Below are positions 1 to 7,961 of a stretch of 32,887 bases of DNA, one piece after another. This DNA is from Deltaproteobacteria bacterium (GTDB lineage Bacteria; Myxococcota_A; Polyangia; Haliangiales; Haliangiaceae): positions 1 through 32,887 of the forward strand of contig JANXOM010000205.1 of NCBI GenBank assembly GCA_025353585.1, given 5' to 3'. Numbering within the stretch: the stretch's first letter is position 1; each line of letters starts with the position of its first letter. A program made the translations under genes and the position numbers. The notes under the pieces were generated by a model that saw only the letters and a program-made list of their open reading frames with translations, ran no database searches and was not told the origin of the DNA.

Positions 1-1098
1 CGCGAACATCCAGCCGAAGCCCTTGGCCACGGCGGCGTTGCCGAGCGACGCGAGCAACGGCGACGACGGCAACGACCACCGGCTCGGCGGCCCCGCCGTC
101 GCGCGGTCCTTGAGGCGGCTGCCGGCCATGCGCAGGCGATAGAACAGGTCGTAGTCGCGGAGGACCGGGTGCGCGGCCAGCCCGGTGCGGTAGCGGGCCG
201 GATCGCGCGCGATGATCGCCTCGGCCGCGAGGCGGCCGGAGATGACGGACGGCAGGATGCCTTCGGCGGTGAGCGGCTGCGCGAGGCCGAGCGAATCGCC
301 GACGAGGAACGCCTGATCGCGCTCGCACGCGCCGAGGTGCGCCGGGTCGTAGAGGAAGTACGAGTGGCCCTTCGCGTGGTCGAGGCGCTCCTCGGCGACG
401 AGCGGCAGGTGGCCGGCCTCGGTGAAGTAGTCGCGCGCGGCGGTCCACGAGCCGCGCACCTTCCGCGCGTCCATCGTGCCGCAGCCGACGTTGAGCCAGT
501 CGGACTTCGGGACGTTCCACGAATAGCCGCCGAAGTCGTCGTGCAGCAGCAGCTCGGGCTCGCCGTCCTTGCCGATGCGCGAGGCCGCGACCTCGGCCGC
601 GCCCGCTTCGAACTCGAGCTCCTGGCAGCCGACCGCGCGCTCGGTGCGCGTCGGCTGGAGGATGCGCGCCACCGGGCAGTGCGTGCCGCCCGCCCCGACG
701 AGGTACGGCGCGCGGAACTTGTCGTCGATGATCCAGTGGCCGCGCTCGGGCACGATGGCCTTCACCGCGTGCTGGATGACCTCGGCGCCGCTGCGGGCGA
801 GGAGAAAGTCATCGAACTCGACGCGGCGGATGAAGTGGCCGCGCACGTCGACCGACGTGGAGAGGCCCTTGTACGAGACGTGGCAGCGGTCCCACGTCCA
901 CAGGCCGCGCGGGTAGTCCGTCGGCGCGAGCTCCAGCGCCTCCCAGATCGGCTCGGAGAGCCACCCGGCGCAGAGCTTCACGCGCGGGAACGGCTCGCGA
1001 TCGAGCACCACCACGCGCTGGCCGGCCTTGGTCAGATGTCGAGCCGCCGTGCTTCCGGCCGGCCCCCCACCCACGACGATCGCATCGAAGTCCTGCAC
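1..1098 (-). CDS. Geranylgeranyl-reductase-family FAD-dependent oxidoreductase (3' end outside window)
   Basis: The 366 residues visible form one open frame to the window edge, so the C-terminus is missing. The N-terminus has a Rossmann FAD motif, VVGGGPAGSTAARHL (residues 8-22), followed by a beta strand ending in D33, which would bind the ADP ribose. C43 lies in the VKLCAGW segment typical of this family. YSWNVPKSDWLNVGCG (192-207) matches the family signature YxWxFPKxxxxNVGxG, and FLVGDSLGLAQPLTAEGI (265-282) is the second FAD-binding GD motif. Family members reduce double bonds of prenyl chains in lipids, quinones or pigments; the substrate here cannot be told. The GTG start at 1098 sits just before the Rossmann strand and has a TAGGTT box 8 nt upstream and no Shine-Dalgarno, suggesting a leaderless mRNA. 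Confidence 0.85.
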   Translation of the reverse strand, partial: MQDFDAIVVGGGPAGSTAARHLTKAGQRVVVLDREPFPRVKLCAGWLSEPIWEALELAPTDYPRGLWTWDRCHVSYKGLSTSVDVRGHFIRRVEFDDFLLARSGAEVIQHAVKAIVPERGHWIIDDKFRAPYLVGAGGTHCPVARILQPTRTERAVGCQELEFEAGAAEVAASRIGKDGEPELLLHDDFGGYSWNVPKSDWLNVGCGTMDARKVRGSWTAARDYFTEAGHLPLVAEERLDHAKGHSYFLYDPAHLGACERDQAFLVGDSLGLAQPLTAEGILPSVISGRLAAEAIIARDPARYRTGLAAHPVLRDYDLFYRLRMAGSRLKDRATAGPPSRWSLPSSPLLASLGNAAVAKGFGWMFA

Positions 1099-1106
1099 GT
1101 GGTCGA

Positions 1107-1112
1107 AACCTA
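1107..1112 (-). promoter_or_regulatory. Putative -10 box (TAGGTT) of the flavoprotein gene
   Basis: TAGGTT lies 8 nt before the GTG at 1098. It fits the TANNNT pattern seen before many starts in this window. Confidence 0.4.
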
Positions 1113-1176
1113 GTCGAGAAGACCGACCGGGTCGAGTGAATGCCGCGGCGCGTCTCGGAGGCTTTACTACCTTCGG

Positions 1177-1199
1177 TAAGCACTCGTAATAATTGCTTA
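1177..1199 (-). terminator. Stem-loop at the end of the 1197-2192 gene
   Basis: The arms TAAGCA (1177-1182) and TGCTTA (1194-1199) pair perfectly around an 11-nt AT-rich loop. The stem overlaps the TAA stop of the upstream minus-strand gene. The short stem and absent U-tract make this a weak terminator call. Confidence 0.3.
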
Positions 1200-2189
1200 G
1201 TTCGTCCAGCGGGGGGCCGCGCGGGGCGGCGCGACGCGGGTGCGCGCCACGGTTTCGGCCGCGCGTTCCGGAGCCCACGGCGGCGCGGGGGCCTCGGCCT
1301 CGACCGGGAAGAGTGACGCGGCCGAGGCCGGGGCGAGGCCGGCCATCGCCAGGATCGCGGGGTAGTAGCCGCTGGCGTCGAGCTCGGCGGCGTCGTCATC
1401 AGAGTCGACCGCTCGCGCGAGCCCGCCGCGGTGCACGCGGCCGAGCACGATGCGCTGGGCGTCGTCCGGCTGCTCGAGCGCGAGGCGCGTGGAGCGCGCG
1501 AGCGCGGCGAACACCTGGCGATGGACCGGATCGCGGCCGGCGGACTCGCGCGCGCGCAGGATCGCCGCGAGCTCGCCGCCGATCGCGCGACGCTCGGCCG
1601 CGTGCACCGTCGCGATCGACACGAGCCCGAGCGCGGCATCGAACGCGTGCAACGGCTGGCCCGTCGCGAGCCGCTGCAGATAGGGCGCGACCACGCCGAG
1701 CCCGAAGCGGGCGCTCGCCCACCCGCCGCGGACCGCGAGCCGCAAGATGCGCTCGCGCACGAGCGGGAACGACGGCGTCCACGCGCGCCACGCGAACGTC
1801 TGCGCCATCTCCGCGAGCCAGTCCGCCGGCTCGGCGGCGGCGGCGAGGACCGTCAGGTGTCCGAGGAGGTGCACGCGCTCCCAGTACGGGCGGAGCTCCG
1901 CCGCGGTCGGGCCATCGACGAGCCGCGCGCGTCCCAGATCGAAGACGGCCTGCAACGTCACGGTGTGGCGATAGCCGCGGAGGGCGAAGATCGGCGCCCA
2001 GCGGTGCAGCGCGGTGAAGCCCGACGCCGAGAAGCGCTCGGCCTGCGTGCGCATCGCGACGAACGCGCGCGCGGCCTCGCCATCCGCGAGGACCAAGATC
2101 GACTCGAGGTATTGCTCGCCGAGGGCGAGCTCGTCCTCGAGCGTCTGGAGCTCCGGATCGGTGTCCTCGACGCGGAGCGCGGGCCGCAT
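1197..2189 (-). CDS. Conserved-looking hypothetical protein
   Basis: This is a protein of about 330 residues that I do not recognise. It is mostly alpha-helical by composition, with many Ala, Leu and Arg residues and no signal peptide or membrane span. It has an acidic patch (SDDDAAELD) near residue 270 and a low-complexity Pro/Arg tail. The ATG at 2189, or the GTG just before it at 2192, overlaps the TGA stop of the DUF2325 gene, so the two are probably translationally coupled in one operon. The codon bias (G/C-rich third positions) supports this frame over overlapping long open frames. The context gives no firm function. Confidence 0.65.
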   Translation of the reverse strand: MRPALRVEDTDPELQTLEDELALGEQYLESILVLADGEAARAFVAMRTQAERFSASGFTALHRWAPIFALRGYRHTVTLQAVFDLGRARLVDGPTAAELRPYWERVHLLGHLTVLAAAAEPADWLAEMAQTFAWRAWTPSFPLVRERILRLAVRGGWASARFGLGVVAPYLQRLATGQPLHAFDAALGLVSIATVHAAERRAIGGELAAILRARESAGRDPVHRQVFAALARSTRLALEQPDDAQRIVLGRVHRGGLARAVDSDDDAAELDASGYYPAILAMAGLAPASAASLFPVEAEAPAPPWAPERAAETVARTRVAPPRAAPRWTN

Positions 2190-2559
2190 CACACCGCCGC
2201 CGTACGCGCGAGGGCGAGGGCGTCCGCGAGGACGGCGGCGAGGCCATCGGGGCGCAGCCGCTCGACGAAGAGGTGCGGGCGCGTCGCGGCGATGGCGGCG
2301 CGCGGGCGGCCGCGACCCCGCCGTGGCTGTTCGGATCCGTGATGATGACGACGACGTCGGCGCGGCGGACGGCGGCTCCGATCTCCTCGGCCCCGCGGCC
2401 CTGCGCGCGCCCCGCGTGGTGCTCGAGCTCGACGCCGAGCGCCCGCCCCGCGCGGGTCCACAGGTCGGCCGCGCGCGTCAGCCCCCCGACGATCGCGACG
2501 CGCCGCGGTCGGGTCTTTCCACGAAGCGGGGCACTTGCGACGCGAGGGGTTGACACCAT
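2189..2559 (-). pseudogene. DUF2325 domain protein, split by a one-base frameshift
   Basis: The N-terminal part reads RRVAIVGGLTRAADLWTRAG, then ELEHHAGR and ADVVVIITDPNSHGG, which is the DUF2325 pattern (GG near the start, HH, AD then a conserved SH). At about 2300-2301 the frame changes: the expected continuation AAIAATRPHLFVERLRPDGL is in another frame and ends with the TGA at 2189. One missing base in a run of GC repeats restores a protein of about 122 residues. This may be a sequencing or assembly error, since the operon overlap with the next gene is intact, or a genuine lesion. The ATG at 2559 is preferred over the one at 2577 because TAATAT lies 7 nt upstream of it. The family's function is unknown. 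Confidence 0.7.
2550..2555 (+). promoter_or_regulatory. Possible -35 box (TTGACA) for the 2617 gene
   Basis: This is a perfect TTGACA on the plus strand, with a weak -10 candidate (GACATT) after a 17-bp spacer. It lies 61 nt upstream of the hydrolase ATG, inside the start of the divergent gene. Confidence 0.25.
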
Positions 2560-2566
2560 ATCCGTT

Positions 2567-2572
2567 ATATTA
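2567..2572 (-). promoter_or_regulatory. Putative -10 box (TAATAT) of the DUF2325 operon
   Basis: TAATAT on the minus strand lies 7 nt upstream of the ATG at 2559 in an AT-rich island. It is the closest match to a consensus -10 in the window and implies a leaderless transcript. Confidence 0.5.
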
Positions 2573-2587
2573 GACATTCATCCAATC

Positions 2588-2603
2588 AAAGGGAATCCCC
2601 TTT
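2588..2603. promoter_or_regulatory. Palindrome in a divergent promoter region, candidate operator
   Basis: AAAGGG and CCCTTT are perfect inverted arms around AATC. The site lies in the 57-bp gap between the divergent starts at 2559 and 2617, and covers the expected -35 position of the DUF2325 promoter. The binding protein is unknown. Confidence 0.4.
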
Positions 2604-2616
2604 CCGCAGGTCCGCC

Positions 2617-3213
2617 ATGACTTCGTATTTGATCGTTCCCGGCTGGGGCGGCTCCAGCGCCGAGCACTGGCAGAGCCAGTGGCAACCCGAGCTGCCGCGC
2701 GTGTCGCGCCTCGACGTGCCGGATTGGTTCAACCCGCGTCCAGCCGAGTGGCTCGCCGCGCTCGATCGAGCGATCCGGGACGCACCCGAGCCGCCGATCG
2801 TGCTCGCCCACTCGCTGGGCTGCATCGCAGTGGCGCGCTGGGCCGCGCGCGCGCCGGCCGGCATTCGCGGCGCGCTGCTCGTCGCCCCGCCCGATCTCGA
2901 CCGCGTCGACGCCGCGCCCGTGCTCACGAGCTTCGCGCCGGTGCCCCGGTCGCCGCTGCCGTTCCCCTCGCTCGTGGTCGCCTCCGACGACGACCCGTAC
3001 GCGTCGCTCTCGTATTCGGCGCGGCTCGCGCGCGAGTGGGGCGCGGAGCTCACCGTCCTCCATGCCGCCGGCCACATCAACCGCGACTCCGGCTACGGCC
3101 CCTGGCCGGAGGGTCGCGCCCTCCTGCGCTACTTCGCCGAGCCGGCTCGTCCGCCCTCGCGCTACGAGCACGAGGGGGACGACGCGCCCTGGATCCAGCG
3201 CGGCCTCGACTGA
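2617..3213 (+). CDS. RBBP9/YdeN-type alpha/beta hydrolase
   Basis: This small serine hydrolase of 198 residues has the length usual for the family. It opens with the strand-turn IVPGWGGSS (6-14), where the family has its oxyanion GxxG. The nucleophile elbow is LAHSLGC, with Ser66. An acid at D126 within SDDDPY and H153 in AGHIN complete a likely catalytic triad. YdeN/RBBP9 proteins are cytosolic hydrolases, mostly of unknown substrate. The ATG is preceded by CAGG at a good distance, so this gene has a leadered mRNA. It is divergent from the DUF2325 operon and converges on the methyltransferase gene with a gap of 15 bp. Confidence 0.88.
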   Translation: MTSYLIVPGWGGSSAEHWQSQWQPELPRVSRLDVPDWFNPRPAEWLAALDRAIRDAPEPPIVLAHSLGCIAVARWAARAPAGIRGALLVAPPDLDRVDAAPVLTSFAPVPRSPLPFPSLVVASDDDPYASLSYSARLAREWGAELTVLHAAGHINRDSGYGPWPEGRALLRYFAEPARPPSRYEHEGDDAPWIQRGLD

Positions 3214-3228
3214 ACGGACAGCCCCGGA

Positions 3229-4053
3229 TCAGGCCGGGCGCTTGCTCGCGACGAGGATGCGCTGCGGAGGAAACGTGTCGAGGTAGGGACCGGACACCGT
3301 CACCGTCAACCCGAGCGCGCGGAGGACGACCGCGTAGCGCTCGGTATGGGCGAGGTCGGACACGATGATGGAGCCGCCCGGCTTGCAGACGCGCACCATC
3401 TCGCGGAGCGCCTGGTCCTGGCCCTCGCGCGCCGGAATGTTGTGAATGCACAGCATCGACACCACGACGTCGATGCTGTCCGCGGGCAACGACAGCGCGC
3501 GCGCGTCCTCGCTCCGGATCTCGACGCGGTCGCGGACACCCTCGAGCTCCACGTTGCGCACCGCGCGCGCATACGTGTTGTTGGAGAGATCTTCGGTCGC
3601 CCAGATGTCGACACCGAAGGCGGTGCCCGTCGGACTGCGCTTGGCCGCGCCCACGAGCAGGAGGCCACCGCCCGTCCCGACATCGAGGGAGCGCTCGTCG
3701 CCGCGCCAGGCGACGCGCGCCAGGAGTCGGTCGCGATGGCGAAACTTACCGACCCGGACGTAGAGGAGCCCGAGCAGCCCGGGGACGAGCGCCACGATGC
3801 CCACCCCTGACAGCGCGAGGCCGAGCACGCGGGCCCGTGACGGGGTGACCAGGGCGAGGAGCGCGGCGCCGATCGCCAGGCCGGTCACGCCTCCGCCGAG
3901 GAGGCCGACGACGTAGGCCCAGCCGTCGACCCCGTAGTCGGGGTTGCGGCCAACCGCCGAGCCCGTTGGTCCGGGAAACGGATCGGTCGTCGTGGCGGGT
4001 CCGAGCATGCCGAGCCGGCGCTCCGGCGGGTCCTGGGATGAAGGCGACTGCAC
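3229..4053 (-). CDS. Membrane-anchored class I SAM-dependent methyltransferase
   Basis: The protein has 274 residues. Two hydrophobic segments at about 46-70 and 76-99 are followed by a Rossmann methyltransferase domain. Motif I is LDVGTGGGL (123-131), with the acidic SAM-ribose residue in FGVDIW (147-151), SEDARALSLP and the post-motif IVSD segment. The N-terminal DYGVDGW is shared with a family of two-TM methyltransferases of unknown substrate, so the domain probably sits on the cytoplasmic face of the inner membrane. The start is GTG 4053, with TACACG 6 nt upstream; an internal ATG at 4008 is also possible. It converges with the hydrolase gene and is divergent from the GXWXG gene. Confidence 0.82.
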   Translation of the reverse strand: MQSPSSQDPPERRLGMLGPATTTDPFPGPTGSAVGRNPDYGVDGWAYVVGLLGGGVTGLAIGAALLALVTPSRARVLGLALSGVGIVALVPGLLGLLYVRVGKFRHRDRLLARVAWRGDERSLDVGTGGGLLLVGAAKRSPTGTAFGVDIWATEDLSNNTYARAVRNVELEGVRDRVEIRSEDARALSLPADSIDVVVSMLCIHNIPAREGQDQALREMVRVCKPGGSIIVSDLAHTERYAVVLRALGLTVTVSGPYLDTFPPQRILVASKRPA

Positions 4054-4123
4054 CGCCGCCGTGTAGCACGGTCCGCTCGCCGCGCGCCGCGTCCGCCGGC
4101 GGACCGCGGCGACGAGTCGATGC

Positions 4124-4129
4124 TATAGA
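4124..4129 (+). promoter_or_regulatory. Putative -10 box (TATAGA) upstream of the GXWXG gene
   Basis: TATAGA lies 8 nt upstream of GTG 4138, which opens a 35-codon frame in front of the GXWXG/DUF4334 gene. No clear -35 is seen. Confidence 0.35.
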
Positions 4130-4137
4130 GCGGGGGC

Positions 4138-4245
4138 GTGAACGCCGCTGTCGGTCAACCGTTCGGTCGCCCGCGGCGCACCGAGGTGTGCGCGGCGCCG
4201 AGGCTCGGGGACGGCGAGGTCCGCGCCGTCCTGACGGTGCGCTGA
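4138..4245 (+). CDS. Possible 35-codon leader peptide ORF
   Basis: The frame GTG AAC GCC ... runs to a TGA at 4243-4245, two bases before the GTG proposed as the start of the next gene. It begins just after a -10-like TATAGA. It could be a leaderless upstream ORF coupled to the GXWXG gene, or non-coding leader. It is Arg-rich and resembles nothing I know. Confidence 0.25.
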   Translation: MNAAVGQPFGRPRRTEVCAAPRLGDGEVRAVLTVR

Positions 4246-4247
4246 GC

Positions 4248-4781
4248 GTGTTCTTCGCGGGCTCCACCACGGCCGCGGCGCTCGCGACCTTCGACTCGCT
4301 GCCGGCGGTCAGCGTCGAGAGGATGCTCGGGCGCTGGCGGGGCGAGGGCGTGCCGACGGGCCATCGCCTGGACGGCTTGCTCGAGCGCTTCGGCTGGTAC
4401 GGCAAGGCCTTCGCGAGCGCCGAGGACGTCCAGCCGCTGCTGTTCGCCGACGCGCATGGCGCGATCTATCCCATCGATCCGCGGTACGTGCCGATGCAGC
4501 TCGTCGCGCGCGCGGCCGGCGCGCTGAACCATGCCGCGATCGGCGCCTTGTTCCGGCGTGTCGGGTGGCTCGCGCGGGCCCGCTCGCCCGGCGCGCGGCT
4601 TCGGATGACGCAGTACCGCGGCCTCGCCACGGCCACGATGATCTACGACCGCCTCCCGATCTGCGACGTCTTCCGCCTCGTCGATGACGACACGGTGCTG
4701 GGCCTCATGGATCTCCGCGGCGAGCCGCAGCCGTTCTTCTTCCTGCTGCGCCGCGACCCCGGGCCGCGACGCCGCGTCTAG
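4248..4781 (+). CDS. GXWXG / DUF4334 domain protein
   Basis: This is a protein of 177 residues. The GXWXG motif is G28-R-W-R-G32, followed by the family's YGKAF segment. The second half carries the DUF4334 pattern MTQYRGLATATMIYDRLP, then CDVFRLVDDDTVLGLMDLRG and FFFLLRR. Proteins of this two-domain layout are cytosolic, of similar length and of unknown biochemical role. No canonical ATG fits; GTG 4248 starts the conserved part and follows the 35-codon upstream frame by two bases. The gene ends 6 bp before the convergent stop of the TM protein gene. Confidence 0.78.
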   Translation: MFFAGSTTAAALATFDSLPAVSVERMLGRWRGEGVPTGHRLDGLLERFGWYGKAFASAEDVQPLLFADAHGAIYPIDPRYVPMQLVARAAGALNHAAIGALFRRVGWLARARSPGARLRMTQYRGLATATMIYDRLPICDVFRLVDDDTVLGLMDLRGEPQPFFFLLRRDPGPRRRV

Positions 4782-4787
4782 GAGCGT

Positions 4788-6512
4788 CTACGGGCAGATC
4801 GTCGCGTGGAACGTGCCACCGAGCGCGCCACCCGGCCCGGCGATGACGGCCCGACCCGCCAGGGTCTTGCCCGGCTCGGCGACGAACGCGTCGAGCTGGA
4901 TCCAGACCTGACCGAGGCCGAACAGCGTCGCCTCGGCCCCCGGCGCGCGCCGGCCTCCCGCGATGGCGGGCTGCGGAACGCCCGACCGATGCCGCTCGGT
5001 CCCCGCGCCGCCGACGTCGGTCAGGCGGAGCGAGGCCCCGCGCGCCGCGTCGCGGTTCGCGCAGGTCACGCCGGCCGTCGCGAACAGGTCAATGTAGCCG
5101 AGGTTCGTCGTCGTGGGGCTCTGGACGTCGAGCACGGCGATCGCCGATCTCACCGCGAACGGCGTGCCCGCGAAGGCGCCGGCCAGCGGCTGAACGGGAG
5201 CCGTCTTCGGGAGCGCGTGCACCGCCGCCGCCGTGACGTCCGGGCACACGATCGCGTCGTACGCGCCCCGACCGTAGAGCCCGAGGTCGACCGTTCCCTT
5301 CACGTGGCCCCCGGCGACGATCACCGGGGTCGAGACCGTGACGTCGGCGTACGTCGCGGACATCAGCGCGCCGTCGAGCCCCACCGCCACGCCGAACGGC
5401 GCGCCGTCGTAGAACGTCCCGCCCGGACCGGCGGGTAGCGGGGCGTCGACGCGCGCGCCTGCGATCGGGCCCGCGTTGTTTCCCGCGCAGTCCGCGAGGT
5501 CTGCGCTGCCGAGCTCGAGCTGCAGCGGCTCGGCCCCGATGCCGTTGCGCACGCGGCCGCGCGTCATCCGCGAGCGCGTCCCGGAGGCGGGGGCCGTGAC
5601 CTCGAGGACGCCGTCGGCGGCGATCGGCGGAGCCACCCCCGCGCTCTCCGCCACCGCGACCGGATGCAGCCGGAGCGGCACCGCGCGGACGAGGTTCGTC
5701 AGCAGGTCGCCCGCGAGGTTCGTCTTCCCCATGTGCACCTCGTCGGTGCTCTCGGCGTGCACGACGCCGGCGCAGACGACCGCGCGCCGCGCGTGATCGT
5801 AGGCCCAGACATGCGCCGTCACCGTCCCGATCGTGAAGGACTTCGGACCGGTGTGCACCGGCGGCACGAGCTCGACGATCTGGACCAGCACGTCGGTCGT
5901 CTCGAGGGCGGCCGGCAGCTCCGCCGTGACGGCCCGCATGCGCGCCGAGAAGGCGACCGTCTCGAGCGCGGCGCGCTGCTCGAGACGGGCGATCAGCACG
6001 CGCGCCTCGGGGCTCACGGCGGGCCGCGCCCCTCGTGGTCCGACGAACGTCAGCGGGAACGGCGTGCGCGTGAGCGAGGACCCTGTCGCCTCGGAGTCGG
6101 GCAGCGGCGCCTCGCCGATCTCCCAGTTGCCCCACTCGCTGCCCTGCGGGGTCCCGAGCAGCGCCATCCGCGCGAACGCGAGGTTCGTGCACGCACCGCC
6201 GTCGCCCACCGCCGTCGGATCGACCGCGTCGATCGCGGGACGCCAGCCGGCGTCGAGAAGGATGAGCTGCGACCTGGCCGCCGCAACGGCATGAGCGAGC
6301 TCGGTCTTCTCCTCCGTCGTCAGCTCGTAGCGGAGCCGCCCGCCCGGATGGCTCGCCTCGTACACCTCCGCCGCGTGCGCGATCCAGGCGTGTGCGATCG
6401 CGCCGAGGACGCCGGCGAGCACGAGCCCGCAGGTGCCGTAGACGAGCAGAGCGCGGCGCTTCGCCGACCGGTGCAGCGCGGCCTCGTACTCCGTGGCGGT
6501 CGGCTCGGTCAT
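4788..6512 (-). CDS. Single-pass membrane protein of unknown function, in operon with MoxR ATPase
   Basis: This is a protein of 574 residues that I do not recognise. A short basic cytoplasmic N-terminus (AKRRALLVYG) is followed by one TM helix at about 20-45 and then a large domain, presumably periplasmic. That domain is rich in beta-strand-like stretches, with scattered Cys residues (for example CAGV, ADCAGN, IVCPD, TCANRD, ATICP at the end) that could form disulfides. A good Shine-Dalgarno (GGGGGAG) precedes the ATG, which lies 36 bp behind the MoxR gene. In many MoxR loci the partner is a vWA protein; no vWA metal site (DxSxS) is visible here. Confidence 0.75.
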   Translation of the reverse strand: MTEPTATEYEAALHRSAKRRALLVYGTCGLVLAGVLGAIAHAWIAHAAEVYEASHPGGRLRYELTTEEKTELAHAVAAARSQLILLDAGWRPAIDAVDPTAVGDGGACTNLAFARMALLGTPQGSEWGNWEIGEAPLPDSEATGSSLTRTPFPLTFVGPRGARPAVSPEARVLIARLEQRAALETVAFSARMRAVTAELPAALETTDVLVQIVELVPPVHTGPKSFTIGTVTAHVWAYDHARRAVVCAGVVHAESTDEVHMGKTNLAGDLLTNLVRAVPLRLHPVAVAESAGVAPPIAADGVLEVTAPASGTRSRMTRGRVRNGIGAEPLQLELGSADLADCAGNNAGPIAGARVDAPLPAGPGGTFYDGAPFGVAVGLDGALMSATYADVTVSTPVIVAGGHVKGTVDLGLYGRGAYDAIVCPDVTAAAVHALPKTAPVQPLAGAFAGTPFAVRSAIAVLDVQSPTTTNLGYIDLFATAGVTCANRDAARGASLRLTDVGGAGTERHRSGVPQPAIAGGRRAPGAEATLFGLGQVWIQLDAFVAEPGKTLAGRAVIAGPGGALGGTFHATICP

Positions 6513-6548
6513 GGCGACTCCCCCACCGCGCCCCGCGGGCGCCCCGCG

Positions 6549-7787
6549 TCAAAGGCCGAACTTCGACGACGCGAACACGGTCTCGAGCAGCTGGTCGACC
6601 TCGCGGATCATCCGCGCGGCCGCCTCGCCCGGCAGCGACGCCAGCGCGACCTTGATCTCGTTGAGGTTCTTGAGCTGGCTGAACAGCTGGATGTCGGAGA
6701 GCTCCGTGCCGCTCGTCAAGAGCTCGCGGATGAGCCCGAGCTCGGTGAGCAGATCGTCGAGGCTCGCGGACGGTCCGATGAAGCGCCGCTCTTCCGGATG
6801 CTCGCGGTAATACGCGTCGACGACCGGGTTCACGATCTCCTCGAGGAGCTCGATCTGGTCCAGGTTGTTCCAGATGTGGCGGAGCACGAAGAAGTCGCCG
6901 TCGTGGACGCGCGTGCGGCCGTCGAACACGGCGCTCGCCGCGAACAGCTTCAACAGCTTGACCGCGCGGCGATCGGACACCGAGATGCCCTCGCTGCGGA
7001 TCTGGAAGACGAGCCCCTTGTACTTCGTGAGGAACTCTTCCGGAAACACCATGAACTTGTCGAAGTTCGCCTGCACCGCGCGCAGGTCCCGCGCCGAGAT
7101 GACGGGCTTGATGTCCGACTGCGAGCGCACGACGGCGACGTTGCCCTCGGGGCGCCCCGTCATCTTGCGGAGCTCGAGGGCGATGCCCTTCTTCATGAGC
7201 TCGTGGAAGTGATAGCTGTCCAGGTTGTCGGACAGGACGCGCACGAGGAACCGGTCGAACATCGCCGACAGGTTGTCGTCGTTGGGGACCTCGTTGCTCG
7301 CCGCGAACAGCGAGATGAGCGGCACCGGCAGCACGTCCGGACCGTTCTGGAACTTGCGCTCGTTGATGACGTGGAGCAGCGAGTTCAAGATCGCGGAGTT
7401 CGACTTGAAGATCTCGTCGAGGAAGACGATCTCCGCCGTCGGCAGCATGTTCTCGATCCGGCGCGTGTAGCGGCCGTCGCGGAACGCCGCGATGTCCACG
7501 GGGCCGAACAGCTCGTTCGGCTCGGTGAAGCGCGTGAGCAGGTACTCGAAGTAGCGCGCGTCGATGAGCTTCGCGAACATGTCGATCATCGCCGACTTCG
7601 CCGTTCCCGGCGGACCGACGATCACCATGTGCTCGCCGGCGATCGCCGACACCGTCATCAGCCGGATGATCTCTTGCTTGTCGAGGAACTGCGCGCCCAT
7701 CTGGCGCGCGAGCTCCTGGAACGAGGCCGACACGCGCGCGACGTCGACGGCAAAGCTGCGCGGTGACTGCGGAGGAGTCGCGACCAT
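6549..7787 (-). CDS. MoxR/RavA-type AAA+ ATPase
   Basis: The protein has 412 residues. The AAA+ core runs from about 35 to 300, with Walker A GPPGTAKS (58-65), Walker B IVFLDE (120-125, D124 and E125 acting in ATP hydrolysis) and sensor 1 ASNE (N165). A long C-terminal helical region follows, somewhat like RavA. MoxR proteins act as chaperones that remodel or load cofactors into partner proteins, usually together with a vWA protein. None is encoded nearby; the following gene encodes a membrane protein. The ATG at 7787 has TAAGGT 11 nt upstream and no strong Shine-Dalgarno. It is divergent from the duplicated-domain lipoprotein gene across 174 bp. Confidence 0.92.
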   Translation of the reverse strand: MVATPPQSPRSFAVDVARVSASFQELARQMGAQFLDKQEIIRLMTVSAIAGEHMVIVGPPGTAKSAMIDMFAKLIDARYFEYLLTRFTEPNELFGPVDIAAFRDGRYTRRIENMLPTAEIVFLDEIFKSNSAILNSLLHVINERKFQNGPDVLPVPLISLFAASNEVPNDDNLSAMFDRFLVRVLSDNLDSYHFHELMKKGIALELRKMTGRPEGNVAVVRSQSDIKPVISARDLRAVQANFDKFMVFPEEFLTKYKGLVFQIRSEGISVSDRRAVKLLKLFAASAVFDGRTRVHDGDFFVLRHIWNNLDQIELLEEIVNPVVDAYYREHPEERRFIGPSASLDDLLTELGLIRELLTSGTELSDIQLFSQLKNLNEIKVALASLPGEAAARMIREVDQLLETVFASSKFGL

Positions 7788-7961
7788 GGCTGTCGCGGAC
7801 CTTACCCGAAAACCGCCGCGGCCTCTGGTCCTGCCTCGGGCATTTCACCCCGAGCCCCAGCGGAACGCACGGCGACCTGCGCCAGCGCGACGAAAACCGC
7901 GGTCGAGGTCGGCGTGGCTCGTGCAATGGCCGGAGGCCTAACTTCCAGAGGGTAGACACAC

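Noticed and set aside
5664..7766. 700-codon plus-strand frame antisense to MoxR
   Set aside because: Overlaps the unambiguous AAA+ gene and codes for low-complexity sequence.
5089..7959. 956-codon minus-strand open frame over the MoxR operon
   Set aside because: It is a GC-bias shadow: Arg/Ala/Gly-rich low-complexity translation, overlapping two genes with recognisable or coherent products.
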